Assembly: GCF_009727055.1 (NCBI RefSeq) | Contig: NC_052350.1 | Span: 3,214,191 to 3,278,190, forward strand | From: Benincasa hispida | Lineage: Eukaryota; Streptophyta; Magnoliopsida; Cucurbitales; Cucurbitaceae | Direction of reading: 5' to 3' | DNA length: 64,000 nucleotides | Part shown: in pieces, positions 22,380 to 35,470 of the stretch | Position numbering within the stretch: position 1 is the stretch's first letter | Layout: every line of letters begins with the position of its first letter | Program-made: the position numbers and the translations under genes | Notes under the pieces: model-generated | Seen by the model: the letters and a program-made list of their open reading frames with translations, nothing else | The model's database searches: none | Told to the model about the DNA's origin: nothing

Positions 22380-23130
22380 TGCGGCCGGACATTTCTACAA
22401 CAAAAAAAAAGAGAAAAAAAAATTGTTATGAAACAAAGCTTAAGAGATGAGAAACCCACACTTTAAGATTACTGACGAGTTGGTGAGATTAAAAAAAATG
22501 GTTCTTTCTTTTGTTGCTCCCTTGAGTTATGCTTTAACATCTACAAAAAAAGTAAGGGGGGCAAATTCGTAAGCCTAACACAAAATAGTATGGGTGTAAG
22601 TTAAAAAAAAAAAAAAAAAAAAAGAGAGAGAATGATGATGGTTACAATAAAAGGAAAAAAAAAAGAAGGAAATAAATAAAAAAATAAAAAAACAAAAATG
22701 GAGAAAAAGAAGGGGGCATCGGAACCCTAAGCGCGCCCCCCCCCTCATCTTTCAGTCGACGGGCGACAGCGAGCCCCGACCAGCCTCGAACGATGAATGG
22801 GTTGCGGCGACCAGCATCTGCGGCACCGAAACGGACGAACGGTGGCAGTAACCGACGTTTTCGACAGTCGAACGGACGTGCGAGTGGTGGAGTTCGACGA
22901 GTGGATGGCAGGCGCGACTTCAACAAGATCGACTGCGGCCTACGCATGGTGGCTGGTTTTCGGTCGGGTGAAGGCGTGAAGAAGAAGGCCAAAAATGGCT
23001 CTGATGCAATTTAGCATCAACTCGACTACTGGGTGAAGGCGCTGGAGATGGCTCACGGCTTTGGTGACTCGGGCAGAAAAGAAAAAGAGAAGAAAGCGGG
23101 AAGTTTTTTTCCTGTACCTTTAATTGTCTG
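22380..23130. other. Low-complexity and GC-rich island, no gene assigned
   Basis: A-rich runs (22400-22700) lead into a markedly GC-rich stretch at about 22720-23100 in an otherwise AT-rich window. Both strands are open there (plus 22793-23014, minus 22642-22992) because stops are rare in GC-rich DNA. The translations are Arg/Pro-rich and show no domain I recognise. It could be a 5' LTR or untranslated piece of an old element or a decayed gene start. Confidence 0.4.
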
Positions 23131-24560
23131 GGATGAAATTGCAGAAGGCTTTAAGACCTTAGGGACTTCACTGAATCCATAATCCAATTAGGAAATATTA
23201 TATTTGGTTAAATCTAGATTTTATTTGCTAAATATAGATTTTATTTGGTTAAAAAAAGTTATTTCAAGCCCCAAATCTTATCTTTGATTATTTTTCCCTC
23301 CCTCATTTTCTAAAACTTTTGGCCATACACCAAACCTTTTTATTAATCACGTTTTAGCCCCAAATTAAATTAATTTAGGACGAAACTTATTCCTTTATTT
23401 TAAATTCAAATTTTTTGAGTTGTATCCCTAAAATCGAATTAAATTGGGATAGGAGCTCAAAGTTTTTCGTAAATTTGGCCATATTCCAAATTTCTTTCCT
23501 AAAACCAAAATCTTAAGTTTTCATCTCCAAATTAAATTAGATTAGGATGAAATTTCAATTTTTATTTTAAACTCAAAATTTCTGAGTTTTATCCCTAACA
23601 TCAAATTAAATCGGGACAAAGCTTAAAATTTCTCGTAAATTTACCCATATTCTAAATTTTATCCCAAAGTCGAGTTAAACTTATGTACTAAATTTATAGT
23701 TTGACTGACACATTAATTGAGGTCAAATTCAAGAACGGATATATTTGGATTTTGATTCCAACTTTATATTTTTGGAGATTCATCCACCCATATATGTGCA
23801 TAAATCTCGAAATGGGGCATTTGTTGAATGAGAAATTTTGGACCAATCACAAGTTGCCACGTCATTTATTAAATTAATGATAAAATTCTAAATCATTAAA
23901 TTTAGGACCAATTAAGAGTTACATGTCTCAAATTGAAGTTGAAGACAAATTTTGATGACGTCACATGATGTCATCATGACTGTTGAATCGGGTAAGATTA
24001 ATTGATATAATTATTTGTGTTAAAGTCCAGTTGAGCCTAAAATTGGGCTTAATGAGGCCTAAATACTAGAGTAGGCCCAAATCCAAGTAATTGGACCCAA
24101 TGGCTAGGCCCAAATCCATGGGTCCACTAAACCCATGGGTCAACCAGGCCCAAACCTATGGGTCAACTAAACCCATGGACTAGCCAACCTAAGCCCATGA
24201 AGCCCATCAAAGAGTCCAATAAATAGATGAACTCTTCTCATTACCAAGGATCAACAATTCTACAGCTCAGAGAGAATTCATCGACTCCTGAAGCTGTACT
24301 CCTAGAAGACAGAAGACCCTTGAAGACACAATAGAAGCTGCACTCCTAGAAGACAGAAGACCCTTGAAGACACAAAGACTTAGAACTTCAAGAACGTTTG
24401 GTGCATTTCTTCTTCAAGTCAAGCACATCCACTCAACCGAGAGAAAATTAGAGGATCAAGTACTAGAGATCAAACCACATCGCATCAAATCAACATCAGC
24501 ATCAACACGAACTCAAGTTCAACTCCACGAAATACGTTTCTCTGGAAACCTCGTGTGAAC
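23131..24560 (+). repeat. LTR-like AT-rich stretch with 44-bp duplication
   Basis: No gene seen. The composition and the series GGGCTTAATGAGGCCTAAAT, repeated CCCATGGGTCAAC-type phrases and AATAAATAGATGAACTC (TATA-like, near 24219) resemble plant gypsy LTRs. At about 24290-24378 a 44-bp segment containing CTCCTAGAAGACAGAAGACC and CTTGAAGACAC occurs twice in tandem. Boundaries and superfamily uncertain. The open frame 24364-24558 has no known motif. Confidence 0.4.
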
Positions 24561-27260
24561 ACTCCCTAAAAGAATAAACAATATGCATAAGAAGGGTATA
24601 CAATAATAAAGGAATAAGGAAATCAATTTCATTCAAACATGAAATTCATATATAAAAGATATAAATGTGTATAACTCCCCCTAAAATCAAGCATTCTCCT
24701 TCTATTAAGAAAAATCAATAAATACCAATGAGATAAAATCATTCAAGTCAATCAAACAATTAAGATACCAAAATAACAAATATTATAATATAAATACCAA
24801 TTATCGTAAAACAAATGATACCAAATAATAGAAAAGTCATATTAGCAAATCAATATAAGCATGGAAGCAACACATGAATTTATTCCAATTTTGAACAATA
24901 TGCTACCGAAAATTCAAGAATGTAGCAATTTTATGAATACTCCCCCTATGGAAAAGAATTTAATAGCTCTTAAAAAAACCTCAATAATTAATTCTTTTTA
25001 ATGTAGGACAAATAAAATGCTCAAAAAGATTTTCATTCAACAATATAAACCATAGAATATGCATAACTTCACGCTCAAAATGCATTTAATAAAAACTCTA
25101 ATCAATTCCATCCAAAGGATAATCAACCTATTTCAAACTTCATATCCTTTTAGCTCAAAACTTTTCGAGAAAAATACAACGATAGAGTAAACATCTAATT
25201 GGCCAAAAAGTCAAATTATAAGCATAATAGATAAATGTCAAATAGATAGATATACAATCAATTCTCATGCCACTAAATCCAAACTTTAAAAAAATCATTC
25301 AAGAGATCTAATTTTCATAAAGGTATTAGAAGAATGATTATCTCAATAATAAAAAAAAATATATAAAATTACCAAAAAAACTATTTTCTTTTATTAGATT
25401 CAAGCAAGCCAAAAAGTTGCTACAATTGAATTTATTTCCAATTTGAAGTCTAAACAACCATTACTTCTTGAACCACACCTGCAAAGAAAGCTCAATCAAT
25501 AGATTTTGGTATCTGGGTCCTTCATGGTTAGTAAGCAAAGATTTTGGAACCCATTTCAAATTAATTCCAAAATTACTAGAATTTATTTTTGACAAATAAC
25601 AAGTATTGAGTTTATGACCATTTTTGCCACAAGAATAACATACAACATTGGGCAAAAATTTACTTTTAACTAATCGATTTTTGACAATCTTTTAATTAAA
25701 TAAATTCTTTCTGAGAGTATTTTTCAATTCAAAACAATTTAGTCTTATATGACCTTTAACTCCACGATAATGATATGTAGGCATAATTTTGGTATTTCGT
25801 ATACATTTCTAATATTTCTATGATTAGGGACAAATTTAGCATTATGCATACAATTAGTTTTGGCATGTGAATGATGCGGTAAAAACTTTGATTTTTCAAA
25901 TTTAGATTTAGCCTTTTCATGTTTACTAACAAATTTCATATTATGAGCAGATTTTGATCTACCATGAAGTTGTTTATGCATAGAATTTAATTTTCCATGA
26001 ATGTTTCTATCTTTTTCATGCTTTTCACTAATTTAGATTCAACATAAGGAACATTAAATAAACCATCTTGAGACATACTAGGGGTGGTTGTAACAAAAGT
26101 AGTACTGTTGTAAGTAGATGAACAATTTTGATTTACTTAGCCTAATCTCCTTTTGTTGTTACAAGATTTAACAATGTCATTAATCTTACCCAAATTTTGT
26201 GTACCAATAGTCAATTTCTTAATAGACTCTTTTGTAAATTTAAGCTCTTTAGGAGCAAGCAATTCTTTCTCTTGAAGCATTCGCAAAAGATTGTTTTTCT
26301 AATCAACATCATATTAAAAAAATTTAATTTTATCAACAAGAGAAATTATCTTTCTCTAGAGAAGTATTACTAGTTTCCAACTCATTAATTCTTTATTCAA
26401 ACTAGCCATTTCATCATTTAATTTCAAAGAGAAAGATTCAATTTTATCATTTTTATCTCTCAAATTATTCACTTCAATTTTCAAATCATATGATAAAAAT
26501 TTGAGTTCATCGTTCTCTTTCTCAAGAAACTTGATTCTATCATTCAAGTCATTTTTCTCATCACAACAAATATCAACCTTATTATGCAACAAGCTTATCT
26601 AAATAATCAAAATCTTATGCTTCTTTGATAATTTCAAATATTTAGAGCCAAGCTTATCTAAATCATGTTGCATATCTTCAAAAGCATCATATAATTGATC
26701 ATAAGTTGGGGGTTTTTGAGTTACCTCATCTTTGTCACTTTCACTACCGGAATGAGTCATTAAGTATATGAGAACTCCATCACATTTTATCCTCTTTCAC
26801 TTCACGGAATTTTTATTGATTTTGAGAATTATAATTTTCCTTCATATTAAATAAATCATAAGTAGTACAAGGAGAATTTTGTAAACTATACATATTATCA
26901 AGGAAGTTCCAGATGTCATATGCATAATCAAAATACAAAATTGTATCACATATTTTTCTATCCAATGCACAATATATGATATTAATAGCTTTAGCATTAA
27001 AAGTAAGCAACTCATTATTTAATTGAAATTCAAACAAGTCATGCTCACAAACATACAAAATATTAAAATCCTTAGCAAGCATAAATGTTTTCATTTTATT
27101 TTTCATACATCATAATTTCTATTTCCATCCAAAAATATCCGGTCTATCAATAGAATCACCATTTAAAGTTATCATAACTCTAGAAATTAAGCTTTTCAAA
27201 ATATTAATAATATTTTAAAAATAATTTATGCAGAAGAGCAAACTTGTCTTTGGTACCAAT
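24561..27260 (-). pseudogene. Copia gag relic, pol absent
   Basis: Read leftward from the LTR at 27261. Residues from 27106 (MKNKMKTFMLAKDF) include FNAKAINIIYCALDRKICDT and AYDIWNFLDNMY, the central Gag signature of copia elements. At 26592-26356 there is a Glu/Lys/Leu-rich coiled-coil stretch, and at 25655-25461 a zinc knuckle CYSCGKNGHKLNTCY. The pieces lie in three different frames. No protease, integrase or RT follows. Instead AT-rich DNA with CTCCCCCTA motifs (24678, 24942), which on the minus strand are polypurine-like, runs to about 24561. Most likely an internally deleted element of the Sirevirus-like type (inference). Confidence 0.75.
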
Positions 27261-28649
27261 TGTAGGATCGTATGGCAACCCTAAAAGTGGGTGAGTATGG
27301 TTAATTTAAAATTAATTAAAACTTTTTCCTAAGGTGGACCCAATTAAATAAATTAACAAACTTTTTTGTTAACAAATAATTTAAACAATAAGTTCATGCA
27401 AATAAATTCAACTCAAAATAATCAATCAAGAAGTTAATAATACTATTTTAAAGCGCCCAATTTGAATCTAATAACAAGATTGGTAATGAATATATAAAGT
27501 TAAGAGCTAGCGATCAAAATAAACCAATATGAGTAATTATTTCAAGAACTAAAATTACAATTAATTTCAAGCAATAAAATATAATAACAAATTAATTACA
27601 AATTTAAATAGGAGAGGGATAGAAAAAGTGACACCGACAATTTTATAGTGGTTTAGCATAATCGGCCTACGTCCACATCCCAATCTCCTCTTGGGTACTT
27701 CACTAGAAGTCTTTAACTCTTTCCACGACCTAGAGTCGAACCTCTACAACATTCTTTTTTCGGACACAAGAACAAATCGGATCTTTTTCACGGTTGGGAT
27801 CAAACCATTACAACGGCTATTTTTCCGGAATCAAGAGCAACCCTTGCAAAATATTATAAAAATAAAGAGCACACTTGACAAACTCTCTACAATAGTAGAT
27901 TTACAGATTTTAGCTCACAACAAATTAATCCTCAAAATACATAAGATATCTCTTTCAAAAATTAGATGAAAAGAAGAAAATCGAAGCTTAAAGAGAGAAT
28001 AACAATGGTGGCTTTGAGTTATGGAGGAAATGTAAAATTGTTATTGTGATTTGGAGAAGAAGATAAGTTTAAATAAAGAGAAAAAGTTGTTGAAAACCAC
28101 ATTTAATTTAGACCATTGAATCTTGGAAAAGAAAAATCAATGGTAGAGATTTAAACTAAACTAGCCGTTAGACACAAACAAATATAATATCAAATTCTTT
28201 TTCTTTTAAAATTCATTTTCTTTTTTAAAAAACCCAACAAAAAGAAAAAATTCATAATGTGTGATAAACTAGCCATTAGACACAAACATAAAATAATATT
28301 AAATTCATTTTCTTTTAAAACCAATCAAAAAATCAAAAGTCTACCATGTGTTACTCCTCTATTGCTCCAAATGACGTCTTTCAATTGGTCCACTTTGATG
28401 AGAAAACTTATGCCACGTGATCAGCTCGGGATTTTTCTGTCAAACTTGTTTCATTCATATCTTTTTCATTTGAACTCCGATTTGAGTGATTCAAATTACA
28501 ATGGAACTGGTGTCCTGAATTCTACAGAATAGACACTTCAAAACATTCAAACTATTAATAAATAAAAATAGGTTTGTTATCATTAAAATATTAATTAGTT
28601 AATTAACTAAAATTGATTAATTTGATATTAAGGGTCAAAAAAGCCAACA
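27261..28649 (-). repeat. 5' LTR of the gag-only copia element
   Basis: On the minus strand starts TGTTGGCTTTTTTGACC at 28649 and ends GATCCTACA at 27261. Two bases later comes TGGTACCAAAGAC, a degenerate match to the initiator-Met primer site. Length 1389 bp. It abuts the RT of another copia relic at 28655, so this element inserted into it. No matching LTR was found at the left side. Confidence 0.75.
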
Positions 28650-28654
28650 ACTCC

Positions 28655-30795
28655 TGCAATACCTTTTGGCCACCAAACGATCCTTATAATGCTCAACTAA
28701 CCCATCAGAGTGGGTCTTGATTTTATAGATCCACTTACACCCAATAGGTTTCTTGCCATGAGGTAACTCAATATAATCCCAGGTATGAGCCTTTTCCAAA
28801 GCTTAAAGAATGTCATCCATTACCTTTTGCTAGAGAAGGTTAGTACAGGCCTCATGATATGGTGAAGGTTCAACTAAAGATATGATAGTGGAAAAACAAT
28901 GATAGTCTCTGAGATAGCGAGGAGTTTCTTTTACTCGGGAGGTCCGACGAATGGGTGCAAGTTCAGGTTCTGCAACAGGAGCAAACGATAGATTCGAGAG
29001 TGCAACGCTAGGTGAAAACTAATCGAGCTCTGAGATGGGTAGCATGGAAGACTCAGGGTCAGACAAAGGATCACAGACAGGAAATAGATCGATGGAGGGA
29101 TCAATGAAAATGGGTGGGGCTAGTCAGAGATGCATGAAATGAAGAAAGACTAGAAAATATACGATGTTCCCAAAAAGTGACATGATGATAGATACGTACT
29201 ATTTTGAAATGGGATCCCAACATTGAAACCTTTTATGTTCAATTCCATAACCAAGAAAACAACTTAGACAAGCCTAGGGTTCAAGTTTGGTATGTTCATA
29301 AAGATGCAATAGAACAAAACATGCATATCCAGAGACTCTAAGATGAGAGTAAGAAGGAGAAGTATCATATAACCATTCAAAAGGAGATAAGATGTGGACA
29401 ACAGCAGGAGAAAGACGATTGATGATGTAAACAGACGTAAGGGCATCCTCACCCCAAAACTTCTCGAGACAAGACGTAGAGAGAAGCTGAGTTCGAAAGA
29501 ATCAAGAATATGATGATTTTTTCGTTCAGTTCGACCATTTTGTTAAGAGGTGTAAGGACTTGAACGCTGGACAAGAGTACCCTATTGTGTGAAAGAAGGT
29601 GAGAGTTCTTATATTCCATTGCATTATTTGTGAGAAAAATTTTAATGGTTCGAGAAAACTGAGTATGCACCATCTTAGCAAACTCAATGTAGATTTGAGG
29701 TAAGGAAGAACGACTCTGATGAAAATATATCTAGGTGAAACGAGCGTAATTATCAAAAAATAACACAAAATAGCGATAACCATTTATAGTAGAAGTAGGA
29801 GAAAGACCCCAAATACCAGAATAAATCAAACCAAATGGTGTATCATACAATGACTCTAAAGTAGAAAAGATAAAGCAGGTTGCTTTGCAAATTTGCAATG
29901 TAAATAGTCAAAAGAACTAAATTGAGAAACATTATTCAAAGTACCAACGGAAATTAAATTATGAAGATAGAAGGAAGATGCATGACTAAGACGAAGATGC
30001 CACTAATATGTAGTGGTATTAGTGACGACAATAAAGAAATATGGGAGAATGGGTGGCTAAAAGAACATGAGCTCAAATAATCTTCTCACCTTGCAACCCA
30101 TACCAACTGTCTGACTCGTCCATGGATCCTGAACCTGGAAACCATGAGGAGAAAAGAAAACGGTTAGTCTGAAGTCACAGTGTTGACCAACAGAGGCAAC
30201 GTTAAAGGTCAAGTTGGGGACTATGATACGTATCAGAAAGGTTTATGGTTGGTGTATTAATAGTGTCAATATGAGAAATAATCAAGTGGTTACCATCATC
30301 TGAATGAACTGGAGGAAGAGATTTAATAGGGATGGTTGGTGTATTAATGGTGTCAATATGAGAAATAATCAAGTAGTTACCATCATCTAAATGATCTGGA
30401 GGAAGAGATTTAATAGGGATGGTTGTTGTATTAATGGTGTCAATATGAGAAATAATCAAGTGGTTACCATCATCTAAATGAGCTGGAGGAAGAGATTTAA
30501 TAGGGGAGGAGGAAAACAACAACGATATATTCGAGGTCATATGATTGTAACATGTTGGATCAAGGAGCCAAGATGTACCTGGTGTTACAGCCAGAGCAGG
30601 AGAATTGGACGAGAGCATCTGTTTGAGTAAATTTTGAAGGTTGCTCATCTGGAGGCTCGGAGGAATGGAGGATGTCGTATCAGACGAGGTGGGAATAACA
30701 ACAATAGATTAAGGACCAATTTTAAAAGAACTCTTGGATTTAGTTGTGTAACTTGGGGGACGAGGTTGTTGAGTAGGAAAATTGTCCAAAATGAT
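28655..30795 (-). pseudogene. Copia pol relic (protease, integrase, start of RT)
   Basis: A second copia lineage, read right to left. Protease region at about 30570 (WLLDPTCYNHMTSN, where DSxxxxHMT is usual); GAG-pre-integrase at about 30000 (WHLRLSHASSFYLHNL, CKFAKQPALSF); integrase pieces at 29673-29449 (QFSRTIKIFLTNNAMEYK, second Asp mutated to Asn) and below; RT start near 28820-28660 (ALEKAHTWDYIELPHGKK, PIGCKWIYKIKTHSDG). Many frameshifts and stops. RT ends at AKRY where the next element begins. Not functional. Confidence 0.85.
30244..30504 (-). repeat. Three tandem 87-bp units inside the protease relic
   Basis: Within the 148-codon frame 30648-30202, residues 49-135 are three consecutive 29-residue units beginning PIKSLPPAHLDDGNHLIISH, each differing at a few positions. 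The related protein has this stretch once. The frame stays open through all three units. Confidence 0.88.
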
Positions 30796-30799
30796 TAAA

Positions 30800-31720
30800 T
30801 AATTTTAATCATTCCCCATTACTATTTTTTAGTGAGCTAACAAGGGGACCTTATGGACCTATAGATTTAAAGCTCCAATGATGTGAAATTAATTAATTAA
30901 ACTCCTTTAGTCCAATTAATCAATATACATTAACTACCAATCACTCCATTAAAGATCGCTAGTTGCACTCTTCGCACTGTAGATATATTTCTATGTCCAT
31001 GAATATAACCAATCAACAGAGCGATGACCTTTCACAAATGCTCATAACTACGGCTGGGTCAAAATACCGTTTTACCCCTGTAGTTACATTTAACTCCTTA
31101 AGTACCAATGATTCCTCTAATAAACAAACAGTTTATAGTCCAACTATAAACTAACACCTCTCGGGTCAGTGGGAGGTTGAAGTCTCATTGTTCAAGATCT
31201 GGAACTAGCTATTAGGGGAGCAATTTATATACTTTCTCAAGGAATGGGAAGGAGTGAATTTCATCTCGTGTAGTTGTGTTCCCAACTCCCTAATCAGGAA
31301 AATTCCCAAAATGGTAGGCTTATTGAGTCGACTATTATGGCCACTCTCACCCATACAGATCAAAGGACTGCCGTCATAAACAATAGTTCACAACTCACTC
31401 AAGATTAAGGTCAAGTATCCTATAGTCATCCTATATATTAGTTTCTTCAAGTAACGATATTATAAAGAAAAACTAATTATTTCATGGTCCGGTCTATGTA
31501 CAAACTTCTTTATATAGGATTCCCTCATTCACATGTCTTTACATGAACAACATGGTTCATATTGTTTGTAACACTTTACATCTCATGTAACAATTACAAA
31601 GTGGGTCGTATCCGCAGTATTACCAAGATAAGACACCCAACCTTCATCCATTTATTGCATACCCTTTAGATTATTACTTGAATATGAACCATCTATATGT
31701 CTCCATATACATATTTAAGT
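30800..31720 (-). repeat. Truncated LTR, minus orientation
   Basis: Reverse complement of the middle part of the copia-type LTRs (on the minus strand TATGGACCTATAG, GGTAAAACGG, AGTGGCCAT, and so on). It lacks both ends. It is closely similar to 53880-54225 plus 56134-56704. At 31720 it stops at the start of a plus-oriented LTR, the same junction as at 56704. Confidence 0.8.
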
Positions 31721-34423
31721 TGTTGGGGTTGATGTCCTAAATCTCGTAGGGTTCTGCAGGCAACTGTATTATACAAACATTTTAATTATTTGATAAAATA
31801 TGAGATATTTTATTTGACATTTAGTAGCATTAAATCCAAAAACCAATAAACGAACATCCAAGGTTATCATCTTTAGCTTAAACATATATGTAGAGATATA
31901 CAAGTGGATCATATTGTTGGAATTGGTGTCCTAAATCTCTTAGTAATCTCGTAGTTTGTAAAATCTGTATAAACATATTGTTTTTAATAAAATAAGTGTT
32001 ATTTTATAAACATATACTCAATCCAATAAAGTAAGATCCTAGGTTATTTTATGTAATTTAAACAAGTATGTAGAGACATACAAGTGGATCTTGTTTAAAT
32101 AATAACCTAAACGGTCTGTAGTAGATGAATAAGGCTGAGTACCTTATCCTGGTGACATTATGGATACGACCGGTTTTATAGGTGTTACAAGTGTTGTAAA
32201 GTGTCACAAATGATTTGATCCTGATCATTCATGTAGAGACATGTGAGTGGAGGTATCCTATACAAAGAGTTTGTATAAGACTGGACCACAAAATTATTAG
32301 TCTCTTTATATAACGCCATTAATAATAGAGACTTACATTTCACTAGGATGACCATAGGTAACATGACTTGAATCTTGAGTGAGTTGTGAACTCCTGCCCA
32401 TGAAGGCAGTCTTTTGATTTGTATAGGTGAGAGTGGCCAAATTGTCAACTCAATAAGCCTACCATTTTGAGGATTGGTCTGACTGAGGAGCTGGGAACAC
32501 AGCTACACAGACAGAATTCAATCATTCCCCGATGCAGGGGTAAGTAGATAAATTACTCCTTTAAAGCTGATTCCGGGACTTGAACATAGTGGTCACACCC
32601 TCTCCTGGCCCGAGAGGGACATGGTCATAGTTGAACTATGACATATTGTTCATTAGAGGAATCAGTAGTACTTAAAGAGTTAGATGTAACTATTGGTTAT
32701 CGCACTGTTGATTGGTTATATCCAATGGACACAGAAATATATCTGTAGTGCGAAGAGTGCAGTTGTCGATCTTTAGTGGAATGACATGCAGTTAATGAAT
32801 GTTGGGTAATTTAATTAAAGAGTTTAATTAATTATCTAAGTACTGTTAGAGCTTCAATCTACAGGTCCATATGGTCCCCTCTATAGATCAACAGAGATTT
32901 AATTGAGAATTATTTTGGATTAATTTGAAGTGTTCAAATTAATTGAGGGAATTAATTATATATGTGATATAATTAATTAAATTAATTATATATGTCATAT
33001 AATTAATATAATGTATTTGATACGTTATAATATAAGGTAATATGAGAGGATTTAAATATGATTCAAATACTAGTTATATGAATGAGATTCATGTAATTAA
33101 ATTTAATATAAATATGATTTATATTAAATACCATAATTAAGTTGAGAGGAATTAAATATTTGAATATGATTCAAATACTAATTATGTGAATGAGATTCAT
33201 AATTGAATTTAATATAAATATGATTTATATTAAATGTCATGTATGGTTGAGAGAATATACATCTATAGGTTATATTGTATTTGATACAATATGTAACTAT
33301 AAATTATGTGTTATATGGGATATAACATATAGTCTATATACATATAATAAGATTGTTATTATATGTATAATTATTATTAATTTAATTCTATTAAATTAAT
33401 ATTAATTAATTAAAGAAAGGGAGTTACAACTCTCTTCCTCTAATTTCTCTTAGCCAAGTACGTGATGAGAGAGGTCATAGAGATGGATGGTGCTCATTTC
33501 ATCTTCTTCCTAAAAACACTGAGAGAAACAGTTCTCCCTGGGAAAAACTCACAGAGAAGAAAATTCCCTCTCTTCCTGCTCTCCATCTCCTTCCCTCTTC
33601 CAAAACCTTAAGGCGAAGAGCCCAAACCTCCTGCTATTCTTAAACCCTAAGGAGAATACAGGAGGCTCTGTTTGGTGGTATCCCTTTTGGAAGAAGAGAT
33701 CCGTTGGAGGGAGTTCTTGAAGAAAGTGTTCTTCAAAGATATGAATTTTTGCTCCTTTTTTAATTAGAAATTAGCATGCTGTAAATTAATTTAGAATACA
33801 TATTCTTTCTTCTTTATTATGTAATTCTTGGAAATTCTATAAAGAAAAGAAAATTAGGACCGATCCCCACATTTCGCTGTGGGAACCTTCAATGGTTTTT
33901 CCTTCAGTTTAAGTGATAACTTAAATGGTCTGTAGTATATGGATAAGGCTGGATCTTTTATCCTAGTGACACTACGGATACGACCCACTTTGTAGATGTT
34001 ACAATTGTTGTAAAATGCTATAAATAATTTGATCCTGATCATTCATGTGGAGACATGTGAGTGGGGGTATTCTATATAAAGGAGTTTGTATAAGACTGGA
34101 CCACGAAATGATTAGTCTCATTATATAACACTGTTCATAATTGAGACTTACATTTCACCAGAATGACCATAGGTGACATGATCTGAATTCGGAATGAGTT
34201 GTGAACTCCTGTCTATGAGGGTAGTGCTTTGATTTGTATGGGTGAGAGTGGCCAGATTGTCGACTCAATAAGCCTACCATTTTGGGGATTCGTTTGACTG
34301 GGGAGCTGGGAACATAGCTACACAAGACATAATTCACTCTTTCCCCGACGTCGGGGTAAGTAGATAAATTGCTCCCTTTAAGTGATTTCGAGGCTCGAAC
34401 AATGTGACGCCACACCCTCTCCT
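31721..34423 (+). repeat. Truncated LTR, plus orientation, interrupted
   Basis: Starts TGTTGGGGTTGATGTCC at 31721, runs to 31914, and resumes at 33907 (GTTTAAGTGATAAC) to 34423. Between lies another LTR. At 34423 it is cut by the terminal TGAAGGAACTC of a minus-oriented LTR. Homologous to 56705-57126. Confidence 0.78.
31915..33906 (+). repeat. Nested LTR, probably solo
   Basis: Starts TGTTGGAATTGGTGTCC and ends TTTTTCCTTCA, 1992 bp, with LTR sequence resuming right after. The central part is AT-rich with repeated ATATGATTTATATTAAAT phrases. No clear 5-bp duplication is visible (CATAT left, GTTTA right), so some sequence was probably lost at the left edge. The open frame at 33190-33399 is AT-rich LTR DNA. 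Confidence 0.75.
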
Positions 34424-34690
34424 TGAAGGAACTCTAAACTAGAGAACCAGTGAGCGGAAGCGGATCGTTCCAAAGTCCATTGAGAAAGAACACAAACATT
34501 TACAGTCAAGAAGAACAGATTATGCATAACAAGTAAATTACAAATGCTTCTTAAAGAATAAACAAGGGATCGAGTATGCAATACCTTTGAAGAACCCTTT
34601 CTTCAAGTATCCCTCGATCGTTCAAGAATGCGTCCAACAGCACGATTTTCATTTAAAGTTGAACGATTCCTTGTTGGTTTTACAAAATCG
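34424..34690 (-). repeat. 3' terminal fragment of a minus-oriented LTR
   Basis: Begins TGAAGGAACTCTAAACTAG and shares ACCAGTGAGCGGAAG and GATCGTTCCAAA with the end of the solo LTR at 50084. Homology fades near 34690. The preceding plus LTR ends exactly at its TG, so this was an insertion whose remainder was deleted. Confidence 0.7.
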
Positions 34691-35470
34691 ACAATTAGAC
34701 TAAATGTATGAATGATTTTCAAAGGAAATTTTGACTAACTACTTAAATTGGTTCATTTAAAGTTTAGGGGTTTAGTTAGTACAAGTATAAGTTTCACATG
34801 ACATTTTCTCGATATGGAACATAATAGATGGTGTAAATTGATACAATTGCAAAATTTTTGAATTTAAATCGATGCAATATTAAATTATTGAAGTATATTA
34901 AATTGATACAATTAGACTAAATTCATTGTATTGAAGTATATTAAATATAGTACACAAGTCTTGATGAACGGTAAAAATATTGTGGTATATTAGTGATACA
35001 ATTAGTTTCTTAATAATAGAAAAATAGTATATTTAAATTGCTTTTCTTGTGTGAGTAATTATTTAAATGTAGCGACCATTTTTATCATCAATTATTATTT
35101 TTTCTCATATTGTTTAATTAATTGGATCAATTTTTGTAGGAAATTATGGGAGTTTTCAACGAGAGTTGTATGATCAGTTACTCAGCATATAGAAACATAT
35201 TTCCAATATGGGCCCTTGGGGAGTATCGCGTTAGGGTTTTACAACTTCGAGAAAAATGATAGTTATATTTCTACGTTATATGAGTGGACGTGTTTTATTA
35301 TGTGTATATAGAAATAAATAAAAATTTGTACATGTAATAGTTACTTTACACATGACATAGAATAGCATAAATTAAAGTGCTTTTATGTTTTAAATAATTT
35401 ATACTTTTAATTCTCGTTCGGGAATTATATGATTTTTAATTTTTGAAAATTAATAAACAACGTCGATAGA
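34691..35470. other. AT-rich stretch, nothing recognised
   Basis: Contains short near-repeats of GAAGTATATTAAAT (about 34890-34950) and no open frame of note. I see no gene, RNA or repeat boundary. Confidence 0.5.

Noticed and set aside
22642..23014. Overlapping open frames in the GC-rich island as a gene
   Set aside because: Open on both strands because of base composition; no recognisable domain, splice pattern or start context.
24561..24565. ACTCC as partner of ACTCC at 28650-28654 (target duplication of the gag-only element)
   Set aside because: No TG-starting LTR terminus follows the left copy, so the match is probably chance.
31910..33911. Target duplication around the LTR at 31915-33906
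   Set aside because: CATAT and GTTTA do not match; only LTR ends and resumption of the outer LTR support this insertion.
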